From Microbispora sp. NBC_01189 (GTDB lineage Bacteria > Actinomycetota > Actinomycetes > Streptosporangiales > Streptosporangiaceae): DNA of 64,000 nucleotides. The notes under the pieces were generated by a model, which was not told the origin of the DNA, did not search any database, and was given only the letters and a program-made list of their open reading frames with translations. Positions 52,814-61,034 of the stretch are shown in pieces. A program made the translations under genes and the position numbers. The stretch spans positions 2,461,501 to 2,525,500 of the forward strand of contig NZ_CP108581.1 in assembly GCF_036010665.1 (NCBI RefSeq). The letters run 5' to 3'. Numbering within the stretch: position 1 is the stretch's first letter; every line of letters begins with the position of its first letter.

Positions 52814-52844
52814 GCACGGGCGGGTCAACCTGTGGCATGAGAGA

Positions 52845-52871
52845 GCCCCGGGCTCGGCGAGAGTCCGGGGC
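52845..52871. terminator. Hairpin between the desaturase and SpoIIE genes
   Basis: Stem GCCCCGG / CCGGGGC in the 109-bp gap between two convergent genes, so it can serve both. Confidence 0.55.
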
Positions 52872-52922
52872 CGGATGGCCGTCGGATACCGGGAACAAGC
52901 CGTAGGCCGGGCGCGTACACGA

Positions 52923-54629
52923 TCAGGCGCCGGCGCCGCACGCGGGAAGGCGTAACGCGAGAAGAGCGACGTCGTCGGTGGTCCCGTGGGGTATGCGTCG
53001 CACGATCTCGTCGCACACGTCCTCCAGCGGGAGGTGAGCTATGGCCGCGGCCTGCGCCCGCAGCCGGGCCAATCCGGTGGCCAGGTCACTGCCGGGACTT
53101 TCGACGAGGCCGTCGGTGTAGAGCACGAGGGTGCTCCCAGCGGGCATCGGCTCGACGGCGTCGCGCCTGGTTGACTCGATGCCCAGGCGGAGCCCGAGCA
53201 GCAGATCCTGCCCTTGTTCCAGATAGCGGGCATGCCCGTCAGGGGTGACCAGCAGGGGCGGCGGATGCCCGGCGTTACTCCAGCGCAACCGCCAGGGACC
53301 ATCTTCGGAGCCCTCCACACGCGCCAAGATCATCGTCGCCATGGGCACGTCCGTGACGGCGGACATCGCCTGGTCCACCCGGTTGACGACCAGGCTGGGC
53401 GACACGCAGCGGTCCCACGCCAGCGTGCGCACCATGCTGCGCAGCTGGGCCATCTCAGCGGCGGCCGTGATGTCGTGGCCGACCACGTCGCCGATGACCA
53501 GGGCGGTGACGCCGTCGGGCAGCAGGAAGGCGTCGTACCAATCACCCCCGACCTGAGACCCCACCGGGGCCGGAAGGTAGCGCGCGGCCATCTCAAGGTG
53601 GCCCACCTGCGGCAGCGGAGCCAACAGGTGACGTTGCATCATTTCGGCCACCTCTCGTTGCCGGCCGAACAGGCGCGCGTTGCCCACCGCCAATCCCGCG
53701 CGACGTCCGATGTCGGTGACCAGCGTCACATCGGTGGCGTCGAAGGGGCGGGCCGGGTCGGTACGCGCCACGGTGAGAGCCCCCAGCACCTGCCGCTGGG
53801 TGCGTAGCGGCGTGATGATCGCCGACACCGCTCCCCGGGCCGCGAACAGCTCACGCCGTGCGGCGGCCATGCCGGAGTCAGGTTTGGGGGCTATGTCGCC
53901 CGGTCCCAGCAAGACGGTCTCACCTCGATCCAGCACCCGCGCCAGCAGGGAACCGGGAGGCTCGGGCAGCGGGGACCCCGCCACCTGATCAGCAGGAGGG
54001 ATCACCACCACCCGCTCCACCTCGTCGTGTTCGACACGCAGATCCACCATCGCCCAGTCGGCCAAGCGGGGGACGATCAGCCTGCCCAGCCGTTGCAAGG
54101 CCTCGTCCACATCCAGCGTCTGGGTCAGCACGGACGTGATCTCGGTGAGCAGCGTCAGGCGGGCGTTGAAGTCCTCCAAGATGGCAAGATGGCCGGCCTG
54201 CTGACGAGAGAGGTTCAGCCGCTCGGTGATGTCGGTGAAGACGACGATCACCCCGAGTACCTGCCCGCCCTCCTGCACTATCGGAGCGGCCGACAAGGAG
54301 ACCGGCAGCAGGCTGCCGTCACCCCGCAGGAAGGTCGACTCGTCGCCACGCGCCGGACGACCGTGTTCCAGCACTCCCATCAGCCGACAGGTGGAGCGAG
54401 GAGTCAGCCCGTCGTCAGCGCCCCTGTGCAGCAGATCGTGGGCATCGGCGCCCAGCATCTCCGCCACGGGACGGCCCAGCAACGCCCCGGCCTGCAAGTT
54501 CGCCATAGTGATAAGGCCAGAAAGATCAGTCAGATAGATACCCGCCCCCGCGCTGTCGAAGGCCGCCTGCAGCAACCTCTGGTCGGGCAGCCCGGCATGG
54601 CCATGCGCGCTGGGCAGATGCCGCCTCAT
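52923..54629 (-). CDS. PAS-GAF-SpoIIE (PP2C-type) serine phosphatase
   Basis: The 568-residue protein has an N-terminal PAS domain (LLQAAFDSAGAGIYLTDLSG, GVIVVFTDITERLN), a GAF domain (LTEITSVLTQTLDVDEALQR, ARPFDATDVTLVTDIGRRAG) and a C-terminal SpoIIE domain with metal-binding motifs GSQVGGDWYDAFLLPDG, VIGDVVGHDITAAA, WSNAGHPPPLL, LVLYTDGLVESPG and TTDDVALLAL. Such proteins dephosphorylate anti-sigma-factor antagonists in partner-switching stress pathways. No anti-sigma or antagonist gene is adjacent. It is convergent with the desaturase gene. Confidence 0.88.
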   Translation of the reverse strand: MRRHLPSAHGHAGLPDQRLLQAAFDSAGAGIYLTDLSGLITMANLQAGALLGRPVAEMLGADAHDLLHRGADDGLTPRSTCRLMGVLEHGRPARGDESTFLRGDGSLLPVSLSAAPIVQEGGQVLGVIVVFTDITERLNLSRQQAGHLAILEDFNARLTLLTEITSVLTQTLDVDEALQRLGRLIVPRLADWAMVDLRVEHDEVERVVVIPPADQVAGSPLPEPPGSLLARVLDRGETVLLGPGDIAPKPDSGMAAARRELFAARGAVSAIITPLRTQRQVLGALTVARTDPARPFDATDVTLVTDIGRRAGLAVGNARLFGRQREVAEMMQRHLLAPLPQVGHLEMAARYLPAPVGSQVGGDWYDAFLLPDGVTALVIGDVVGHDITAAAEMAQLRSMVRTLAWDRCVSPSLVVNRVDQAMSAVTDVPMATMILARVEGSEDGPWRLRWSNAGHPPPLLVTPDGHARYLEQGQDLLLGLRLGIESTRRDAVEPMPAGSTLVLYTDGLVESPGSDLATGLARLRAQAAAIAHLPLEDVCDEIVRRIPHGTTDDVALLALRLPACGAGA

Positions 54630-54989
54630 CGCCGCCCTGCCTTCCTCCGGTCATCGCTGCCTACGCCCTACCCGCCGACACGCCGAGCACGCGGGGCAAC
54701 GCAGCCACATCGCACCAGCCGACTCCCGCGAAGAAGCCGGGGATCCCATCGATGACGAGGCGCGGGCAACAGTCGCCGACTGCAATCACGGCACCGGTGT
54801 CGGCGAGTGCGCAGGGACGTCGACGAATTCTACGGTCAAGGGCGCACGAGTGCTCGGTGGTTGCTCGCGTGTACGGGATGCGGCGTGGCACACAGCGCCA
54901 TGGTCCGACATCCGCCGGGAGGCGAAGCCTGACAGAACGACAGACATAAGGTGGCACGCTGTGACAACAGACGGCATTGATCAAGAGCG

Positions 54990-55034
54990 CTTTTAATCCG
55001 TCGGTTCAGGGTTCGAGCCCCTGGCACCCCACCA
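54990..55034 (+). tRNA. 3' part of a tRNA-Lys(TTT) gene, probable attachment-site scar
   Basis: The bases contain an anticodon-loop segment TTTTAATCCG, a perfect T-arm (CAGGG TTCGAGC CCCTG, 55007-55023), the acceptor 3' strand GCACCCC and ACCA. The 5' acceptor strand (GGGGTGC), D-arm and left side of the anticodon stem are absent, so it is not a functional tRNA. A tRNA 3' half of this kind is what integration at a tRNA gene leaves at the far end of an element. Confidence 0.65.
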
Positions 55035-55111
55035 CTCCACACCCCATCTGAACTGCAATTTCTCGGTCGAGATGGGCCTTGCGGCGAGAAGTTGATCTCG
55101 TTTGGCACGCC

Positions 55112-55243
55112 TGGGCCTGCGCCCGCATCGACACCCACCGGCCCGGCCACCGGTGGCTGCTGATCCGCCGCAACCCGGCCACCGGGGCACTGGCCTTCTA
55201 CTGCTGCTACTCACTCTTTCCATGGGCCATGCGGCCAGAGTAG
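55112..55243 (+). pseudogene. Fragment of an IS701-type transposase
   Basis: The plus strand reads ARIDTHRPGHRWLLIRRNPA and TGALAFYCCYS, the same block as VEIDRERPGRHWLLIRRNRR in the IS701 element at 14 kb. Only about 44 codons remain, ending at TAG 55241. Confidence 0.6.
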
Positions 55244-55328
55244 GCCGGATCATTCAGCAAGGTCGACGGGATTTCGAATTACCTCGCAAGGGCCCCGGGG
55301 CTGTTTCAGGTCGTTGCCGTCGCGCGGG

Positions 55329-56597
55329 TCAGGCGGGTTCGTCCGCCGACGTGACCGGCGGGAGGGGCAGCGGGCGGTCGAGAAGGAACGTCATGAGCAG
55401 ATCGCGGTAGAGGTCAGGGCGGCCGTTGGCGATCGAATGCCCCGCGCCGCGCACGTAGACGAGGGTCGACTCGGGAAGCGTGCGCCGGTACTCGTAGGTG
55501 ACCGCCCATTTCAGGTAGTCGCACTCGCCACGGACGATGAGCGTGGGCACATGGACGGTCCGCAGCTTCGGACGCGGGTCGGGGACGGTGGCGGCGTCGG
55601 CGGACGTCATCTGATTGGTGTAGAAGCCGGGCGGGTTGTCGTGGACGGGGGCGGGCGGGCTTCCGGGGCATCCGGTGGCGTCCTTGGCCGTGATCAGCAA
55701 TTCGCGGAAGTACGCGTCGGCCTCGGCGTCGGGCACGAGTGCGTGCGCGGCAGCCGGGTTGACCTGGAGCAGGAGCGCTTGGAGGAGGAACCGGGGATTG
55801 GAGGTCAGCTCGTCGGCGCGTTCGGCCTGGGCCGGGGGGAGACGGTCCCAGGGACTGCCCGGTCCACCGGGGAAGGCCGGTTCCCAGATCGCGCCCGGTG
55901 AGGTGAGCACGGTTTTGGCGACGTGGCTGGGATAGGCGGCCATGTACGCCGCCGACAGGGTCCCGCCCCAGGACCTGCCCACGAGGATGACCTTCTCGGC
56001 TTGTATCGCGCGGCGGATCGCCTCCAGATCGGCGACGTGCCGGGCGACGGTGTAGCCGCTCACGTCGGCCAGCCGGGTGGAGCGGCCGGCGCCCACCTGG
56101 TCATAGGCGTAAACATCGAAACCGGCCGCGGCCAGTTCCCGCCCGCCCTCAGGGGCTCCCTCTCCAGGGGTCCCGGGGCCGCCGTGCAGGAAGATCACAG
56201 GCGTTGGGCGCGGCTTACCGGACGCGGCGATCTTCACGTAGTCGATGCGGGATCCCGTGGGCAGGTCCCAGTGGGAGACGCCGGGCGGGGCCGCGGCCGT
56301 CGGCGGCACGGGGAAGGGGCGCATCGCCATGAGGGCCGCGGGTCCGGCCGTCACGAGCACGACGCCGGCGACGTACGGCCACAGCGCCCGCGGGCTGGCG
56401 AACCGCCTTGTCGCGGCCCGCCCGAACACCCAGGCGGTTCCCGCCGCCGCGACGAGGCCGGCCGCGGAGAACACCATCACGGCCGGGACGGCGGCGGCCG
56501 TCCCGACGAAGGCCGCCATCCCGGCCACGGCCGCCGCGATTACCCCGGCGAGCGACAACGCGCCGCCGGACAACAGTTTGGATCTCATGCGAGCCAC
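55329..56597 (-). CDS. Membrane-anchored alpha/beta hydrolase (proline iminopeptidase-like)
   Basis: The 422-residue protein has three or four N-terminal membrane helices (LSLAGVIAAAVAGMAAFVG, VMVFSAAGLVAAAGTAWVFG, LWPYVAGVVLVTAGPAALM) and then an alpha/beta hydrolase. The oxyanion motif is VIFLHGGPGTPGEG, the nucleophile elbow is LVGRSWGGTLSA, the acid is likely Asp of RGECDYLKW, and His is in GAGHSIANGR. HGGPG and GxSWGG are typical of prolyl iminopeptidases (S33), although the substrate may be another small ester or peptide. The start could be ATG 56597 or 56588. It lies downstream of a two-component pair on the same strand. Confidence 0.8.
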   Translation of the reverse strand: MARMRSKLLSGGALSLAGVIAAAVAGMAAFVGTAAAVPAVMVFSAAGLVAAAGTAWVFGRAATRRFASPRALWPYVAGVVLVTAGPAALMAMRPFPVPPTAAAPPGVSHWDLPTGSRIDYVKIAASGKPRPTPVIFLHGGPGTPGEGAPEGGRELAAAGFDVYAYDQVGAGRSTRLADVSGYTVARHVADLEAIRRAIQAEKVILVGRSWGGTLSAAYMAAYPSHVAKTVLTSPGAIWEPAFPGGPGSPWDRLPPAQAERADELTSNPRFLLQALLLQVNPAAAHALVPDAEADAYFRELLITAKDATGCPGSPPAPVHDNPPGFYTNQMTSADAATVPDPRPKLRTVHVPTLIVRGECDYLKWAVTYEYRRTLPESTLVYVRGAGHSIANGRPDLYRDLLMTFLLDRPLPLPPVTSADEPA

Positions 56598-56665
56598 GCT
56601 AGGAAGCCGAACCCGCGTCGACCTCCTCCCGTGGAACCGTCGTCACCCCCGCCGTACGGCGGGGG

Positions 56666-57319
56666 TCAGCGCCTGCCCGGGAGGATCAGGCCGGTCTCGT
56701 ATGCCGTGATGGTCGCCTGGAGGCGGTCGCGGACGCCGAGCTTGGCGAGGATCACCGCGACGTGGTCCTTGACGGTCGAGGGGCTGATCCGGAGAACCTC
56801 GCCGATCTCGGCGTTGGTGAGACCGCGGGCGACGTGCGTCAGCACCTCGGTCTCGCGCCGGGTGAGCGTGCCGAGGACGGCGGCGTCACGAGGTTCCGGC
56901 TCGGACGCGAACCGATCGATGAGGCGCCGGGTGACCCCCGGATCGAGGAGGGCGTCTCCCGAGGCCACCACCCGGACCGCGTCGGCGACTCTCTCCGGTT
57001 CGGCATCCTTGAGCAGGAATCCGCCGGCGCCGGCCCTCAGCGCCGAGAACACGTACTCGTCGAGGCCGAACGTCGTCAGCACCACCACCCGAGTGCCCGG
57101 CGCTTCTGCTCCGATCCGGGCGGTCGCCCGCAACCCGTCCAGGCCCGGCATCCGGATGTCCATGAGGGCCACATCGGGCCGCAGCGACGCTGCCAGCGCC
57201 ACGGCGGCCTCTCCGTCCGCGGCCTGGCCCACGACGCTCAGATCGGGTTCGGCGTCCAGGACCGCCGCGATGCCCGCCCGCACCACCGCCTGGTCGTCGG
57301 CGACCATCACCCTGATCAA
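56666..57319 (-). CDS. NarL-type response regulator paired with the tandem kinase
   Basis: TTG 57319 overlaps the kinase stop by 4 bp (TTGA) and has GGAGG seven bases upstream, better than an in-frame codon at 57340. The 217-residue protein has a receiver domain (MVADDQAVVRAGIAAVLD, phospho-Asp in VALMDIRMPGLDG, Thr in VVLTTFG, Lys in FLLKDAEPE) and a LuxR-type DNA-binding domain (LTRRETEVLTHVARGLTNAE, IGEVLRISPSTVKDHVAVIL). Translational coupling makes the kinase at 57316-59310 its cognate sensor. Confidence 0.9.
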   Translation of the reverse strand: MIRVMVADDQAVVRAGIAAVLDAEPDLSVVGQAADGEAAVALAASLRPDVALMDIRMPGLDGLRATARIGAEAPGTRVVVLTTFGLDEYVFSALRAGAGGFLLKDAEPERVADAVRVVASGDALLDPGVTRRLIDRFASEPEPRDAAVLGTLTRRETEVLTHVARGLTNAEIGEVLRISPSTVKDHVAVILAKLGVRDRLQATITAYETGLILPGRR

Positions 57320-59310
57320 GGGAGCACCTCCGGAAGCCACACCCTCACCATCCCGTCCCCGGCGTCCGAGACGCTACCTCCGGCCGCGTCGGCCAGCGCC
57401 CGAACCCGCCGATCCTCGCTCGTGGCGGAAGGCCCCGAGACCGCGACGCCGTCGGCGCGGCAGGCCACGGTGATCTCCCGCTCATCCCGTATGCCGCCGC
57501 GCAGCATCGACTCGGCCACCCTGAACGCGGCGACCTCCACGCTGGGGGACGCTTCGCGGCGGGCTCCGGCGTACCGGACGGTGCCCTGGTGCCGCACGGC
57601 GAGCAGGGCGATTCCGGCGACGGTCGGGGGCGGGTCGTCGCCGCTCTGGCGGCGCAGTTCGCCGAGCGACTCCCTGAGCGCGGCCAGCCCGGCCCTGGCC
57701 TCGGCCAGCACGGTGTCCAGCCGCCCCGCGTCCGCCGCGACCACGACGGCCCTGGCATGTCGCAGGGCCGAACGGCGCAGGCCCGTCGCCAGCCGGTTCC
57801 GCTCCGCCAGCACGACCGTCGCCGTCTCGCGGCCGAGCAGATCCCGTTCCCAGGCCACGGCCGCATGGCGCCGCGCACGCCTTGACCTCACCGCCAGGCC
57901 GATCCCCCACGCCACCGCCGACGGGACCGAGACGCCCAGGGCCAGCACCGCCCACGCGGCTGCCCGGTCTCCCACGATCCCCGGCCCGCACGCCAGAGCA
58001 AGCCCGCCTATCGCCCCCACAGCCGCCGTCGCGAGAGCCCCCCACCGCCGGCGTGCGCGAGGGCCGTACGCGCCCAGCGCGTAGAGCAGCGCCAGCTCAA
58101 CCCACAGGCACCACAGGAACACGTCCCCTGCGGGCTGCTTCGTCCAGCCGAGGAGTCCGGCGCCGAGCAGGACCGGATAGACCGACAACGCCGCCGCCAG
58201 GCTGAAAAGCGGCGCTCGCCTGCGCAGGCCGAGCGGAAGGGCGTGCGCGAAGAAGAGCGGCACCAGCAGGGCGGCCTCTCCGGGGAGACTCTCCGGCGGG
58301 TCGGTCGTCAACAGACTCGTACCGATGGACAGCGCCACCGCGAGGATCGCAAGCGCGGCGTCCGACGCCTGCCGGCCACGCCACTCGTACGATGTCGATG
58401 CCGGGCCCTCGTCAGGGGTGAGCGGGAATTCGGCGCGCACGGCCCATCCCCGGTCGTCCGGGCCCGCGGACAGGAACCCTCCGCAGGCGGCCACCGCCGT
58501 CCTAAGCCCGGCGAGCCCGTATCCACCACCCATTCCACGTGCCACGTCCGCGTTGTCCACGACCGGCTCGCCAGGATCGTTGACGATCGTGACGGCCAGG
58601 CGGCCGGGTTCACGGTCGACGCCGACCCGTACGGCGCCTCCCGGCGCGTATCGCAGGGCGTTGGTCAGCGCCTCGCGAACCACCCGGTATGCGACGGCGG
58701 CGATCTCAGACGGGGCGCTCCCGGCTGTTCTGACGTAGGTGAGACGCGGCTCTGGCCACGTGGCGGCCAGCGCGTCCACGTCGGCGAGATCGGCCGAGCC
58801 GCTACCGGTGCCGCTGGTGGTCAGCCCCTCCAGTTCCTGGGTGGCCAGGCGGCCGGTCTCAGCGGCGTACCGGGCCGCCTCCGCCACGAGAGCCGGGTCG
58901 GCGAGACGCAAGGCGGAGGCGGCACCGACCGCGATGCCGGTGAGTCTGTGGGCGGCGGTGTCGTGAAGTTCGGCGGCGATCCGGTGCCGCTCGGCCTCGG
59001 CGGCCACGCCCGGCACATCGGGCGCGGCCGCGCGGAAGACGGCCACGGCCCGGCGTGTCGCCCGGCCGCGCCGCCGCGCCCTGCCCAGGGCCCAGGTAAC
59101 CGCGGCGAGTCCGGCGGCCAGCAGGGTCACGCCGGTGACGGACCTGGGCGACTCCCCGAGGGCGCTCGCCGTCCCCGCGGTCAGCACCAACGCGACCACG
59201 ACGCCCCCGGCGGCCACCCCTGCCGTCTGCCGCAGGGCCAGGCCGTACAGCGCCACGGTCACGATGAGCGGCACAACCCACCACAGCCAGCCCGACAGCA
59301 CGCCGAGCAA
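57316..59310 (-). CDS. Tandem HisKA_3 histidine kinase with a degenerate second half
   Basis: The 664-residue protein is almost twice the usual length. Half one: membrane helices, an H box (RHRIAAELHDTAAHRLTGI), and a HATPase region (VVREALTNALRYAPGGAV, GGGYGLAGLR). Half two begins near residue 310 with a new set of membrane helices (ILAVALSIGTSLL, LLGAGLLGWTKQ, VLALGVSVPSAVAWGIGLAV) and then ERNRLATGLRRSALRHARAV, where the family His-Asp pair is lost, and a shortened ATPase-like end (ALADAAGGSVSDAGDGMVRV). The second half probably acts as sensor or dimerisation module. It stops inside the regulator start (TTGA). Confidence 0.85.
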   Translation of the reverse strand: MLGVLSGWLWWVVPLIVTVALYGLALRQTAGVAAGGVVVALVLTAGTASALGESPRSVTGVTLLAAGLAAVTWALGRARRRGRATRRAVAVFRAAAPDVPGVAAEAERHRIAAELHDTAAHRLTGIAVGAASALRLADPALVAEAARYAAETGRLATQELEGLTTSGTGSGSADLADVDALAATWPEPRLTYVRTAGSAPSEIAAVAYRVVREALTNALRYAPGGAVRVGVDREPGRLAVTIVNDPGEPVVDNADVARGMGGGYGLAGLRTAVAACGGFLSAGPDDRGWAVRAEFPLTPDEGPASTSYEWRGRQASDAALAILAVALSIGTSLLTTDPPESLPGEAALLVPLFFAHALPLGLRRRAPLFSLAAALSVYPVLLGAGLLGWTKQPAGDVFLWCLWVELALLYALGAYGPRARRRWGALATAAVGAIGGLALACGPGIVGDRAAAWAVLALGVSVPSAVAWGIGLAVRSRRARRHAAVAWERDLLGRETATVVLAERNRLATGLRRSALRHARAVVVAADAGRLDTVLAEARAGLAALRESLGELRRQSGDDPPPTVAGIALLAVRHQGTVRYAGARREASPSVEVAAFRVAESMLRGGIRDEREITVACRADGVAVSGPSATSEDRRVRALADAAGGSVSDAGDGMVRVWLPEVLP

Positions 59311-59315
59311 GCCTA

Positions 59316-59573
59316 GTGATTCCGTACGTGACAGCAGAGTGCGAGGTGTTCGAGCAGCACGCCCGCGAGAAGGCGGCGTGGGAGAAGGACCGCGCTGAGC
59401 TGGAAGACGGTATCCGCGTCGTGGCGGGGGTGGCAGGGCTTAGCGGGGAGTGCCCTCAGTGTCAAGCTCAAGTTGGCCTTGACCTCCCCTCCGGGTGGAC
59501 GGGTGCTTCCTTCATTCGTACGAGTGCCAAAATCATCTCCGGTGGGGAGTTTCTGGACAGCGAGCCTCCCTAG
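59316..59573 (+). CDS. Short ORF, possible remnant
   Basis: An 85-codon frame between the kinase and hydrolase genes reads EVFEQHAREKAAWEKDRAEL and LSGECPQCQAQVGLDL (CxxC). Composition in the first half is plausible for a coiled-coil protein, but there is no Shine-Dalgarno and no known relative that I recognise. It may be the edge of a lost gene. Confidence 0.25.
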   Translation: MIPYVTAECEVFEQHAREKAAWEKDRAELEDGIRVVAGVAGLSGECPQCQAQVGLDLPSGWTGASFIRTSAKIISGGEFLDSEPP

Positions 59574-59583
59574 CGTGGCCGTT

Positions 59584-60768
59584 ATGAATTGCGCACTGCT
59601 CAGAGGGGGCGTGGCCTCTGCCGTGACGGTCGGCCTTCTGCTCACCGGGCCCGCCGTACAGGCCGTGTCAAAGCCCGTCACTGTGGCCCTGCCCCAGCCG
59701 ACAGGTCCACGCGAGATCGGCACTGTCGCGCTGCACCTGCGTGACGGCTCCAGGGCCGACCCATGGATCAAGGCACATGACCGGCGTGAGCTGATGATCA
59801 GCCTGTGGTACCCCACTCGTCGTCCGGACGGCCACCCCGCCGCACCTTGGCTGCCGCCTCGCGCCGCCGAGGCCTTCTATCGCAACAACAGCCTCTCGCC
59901 TGCGGCTGTCAGCCTGCCTTCGACCCATGGCCGCGAAGGGGCCCGTGTGGCGGGCCGAGGGCTGCCCGTCGTACTGTTCTCGCCCGGCAACGGCGCCGAC
60001 CGTTCCATGAACACCACCACGGTCGAAGAACTGGCCAGCTGGGGCTACATGGTGGTCACGATCGATCATCCGGGCGATGCCGGCGAGGTGGAGTTCCCCA
60101 ACGGCACGGTCACCGGCCGTGTCCTGAAACCAGTCCCGGTGAGCCGGCTGGACGACAAGGCCGAAGAGATCAAGGTGCGGGTGGCTGACACGCGCTTCGT
60201 GCTGGACCGGCTCAAGGAGCTGAACAAGGGGCGGAACCCTGATGCTGAAGGCCGGAAGCTGCCGGAGGGGCTGCGTGGCGCGTTCGACCTGAGCAGGGTC
60301 GGCATGTTCGGCCATTCCGCGGGAGGCGCGACGGCCGCCGCGACAATGCTGGAGGATCGGCGGGTCAAGGCGGTTCTGAACCTGGACGGACCCGCCCTCG
60401 GCAAGGTGGCCGCCAAAGGATTGGCAAAGCCGTACATGCTCATGGAGGCCGAGATCTTCGACAAGCCCATCCGCGGGCAGAAGGCATTCTGGTCCCGGCT
60501 GAAGGGCTGGCGGCTGCACGTGAAGACCAAGGGGGCCAAGCACAATTCCTACACCGACCTGCCGCTGCTGTACGAGCAGGCGGCCCCGGTGATCAGCCTG
60601 TCTAGGGAGCAGTTGCGAGCGATAAACGGGACACTGTCGGCGGCGCGTTCCGTGGCCGTCACCCGCGCCTACACCATGGCCTTCTTCGATCTCCATCTAC
60701 GGCGCAAAGGCGACCTGCTCGACAGACGTTCCTCGCGGTTTCCCGAGGTGCAGGTGATCGCCCGTTAG
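59584..60768 (+). CDS. Exported PAF-acetylhydrolase-like alpha/beta hydrolase
   Basis: The 394-residue protein starts at ATG 59584 with a signal peptide (LLRGGVASAVTVGLLLTG, cleavage near VQA). The mature enzyme has the platelet-activating-factor acetylhydrolase/dienelactone-hydrolase-like fold: LMISLWYPTRRPDGHPAAPW, LPVVLFSPGNGADRSMN, YMVVTIDHPGDAGEVEFPNG, nucleophile in RVGMFGHSAGGATAA, acid in VLNLDGPAL and His in KGAKHNSYTDLPLL. These enzymes cleave short ester bonds in lipids. It is paralogous to the next plus-strand gene (SLWYP..., DHP..., MFGHS..G). Confidence 0.85.
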   Translation: MNCALLRGGVASAVTVGLLLTGPAVQAVSKPVTVALPQPTGPREIGTVALHLRDGSRADPWIKAHDRRELMISLWYPTRRPDGHPAAPWLPPRAAEAFYRNNSLSPAAVSLPSTHGREGARVAGRGLPVVLFSPGNGADRSMNTTTVEELASWGYMVVTIDHPGDAGEVEFPNGTVTGRVLKPVPVSRLDDKAEEIKVRVADTRFVLDRLKELNKGRNPDAEGRKLPEGLRGAFDLSRVGMFGHSAGGATAAATMLEDRRVKAVLNLDGPALGKVAAKGLAKPYMLMEAEIFDKPIRGQKAFWSRLKGWRLHVKTKGAKHNSYTDLPLLYEQAAPVISLSREQLRAINGTLSAARSVAVTRAYTMAFFDLHLRRKGDLLDRRSSRFPEVQVIAR

Positions 60769-60902
60769 GGCGCTAGGGCTTGTACGGGGTTCGGATCTTC
60801 AAGCTCGCCGGTCGAACCGGTCAGCAGGAACTGGGCGAACCCCTGATCGTCGGCCGTCTGGGTAAGGCGGATGGTGATGAACCAGGTCGCCGGCAGGTCC
60901 TG
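60765..60902 (-). pseudogene. C-terminal remnant of an unidentified gene
   Basis: The minus strand between the two hydrolase genes reads LPATWFITIRLTQTADDQGF, then AQFLLTGSTGELEDPNPV, then TAA overlapping the end of the upstream hydrolase gene. The amphipathic pattern and codon use look coding, but a TGA stands at its upstream end. I do not recognise a family. Confidence 0.35.
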
Positions 60903-61034
60903 GGCTCAGGTGCGGTTCGTTCGTGAGCGTCATCCCCGAAAACGATCTTCGTCGAGCTCTACCCTCCTGGGTTGAGCCGGAGATCCTACCCACGCCAGAG
61001 GCAGCAGCCGTACACGACCGGCATCGTCAATGGG

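Noticed and set aside
55329..56597. Haloalkane dehalogenase or epoxide hydrolase
   Set aside because: HGGPG and GRSWGG with a large cap point to the prolyl iminopeptidase-like group instead.
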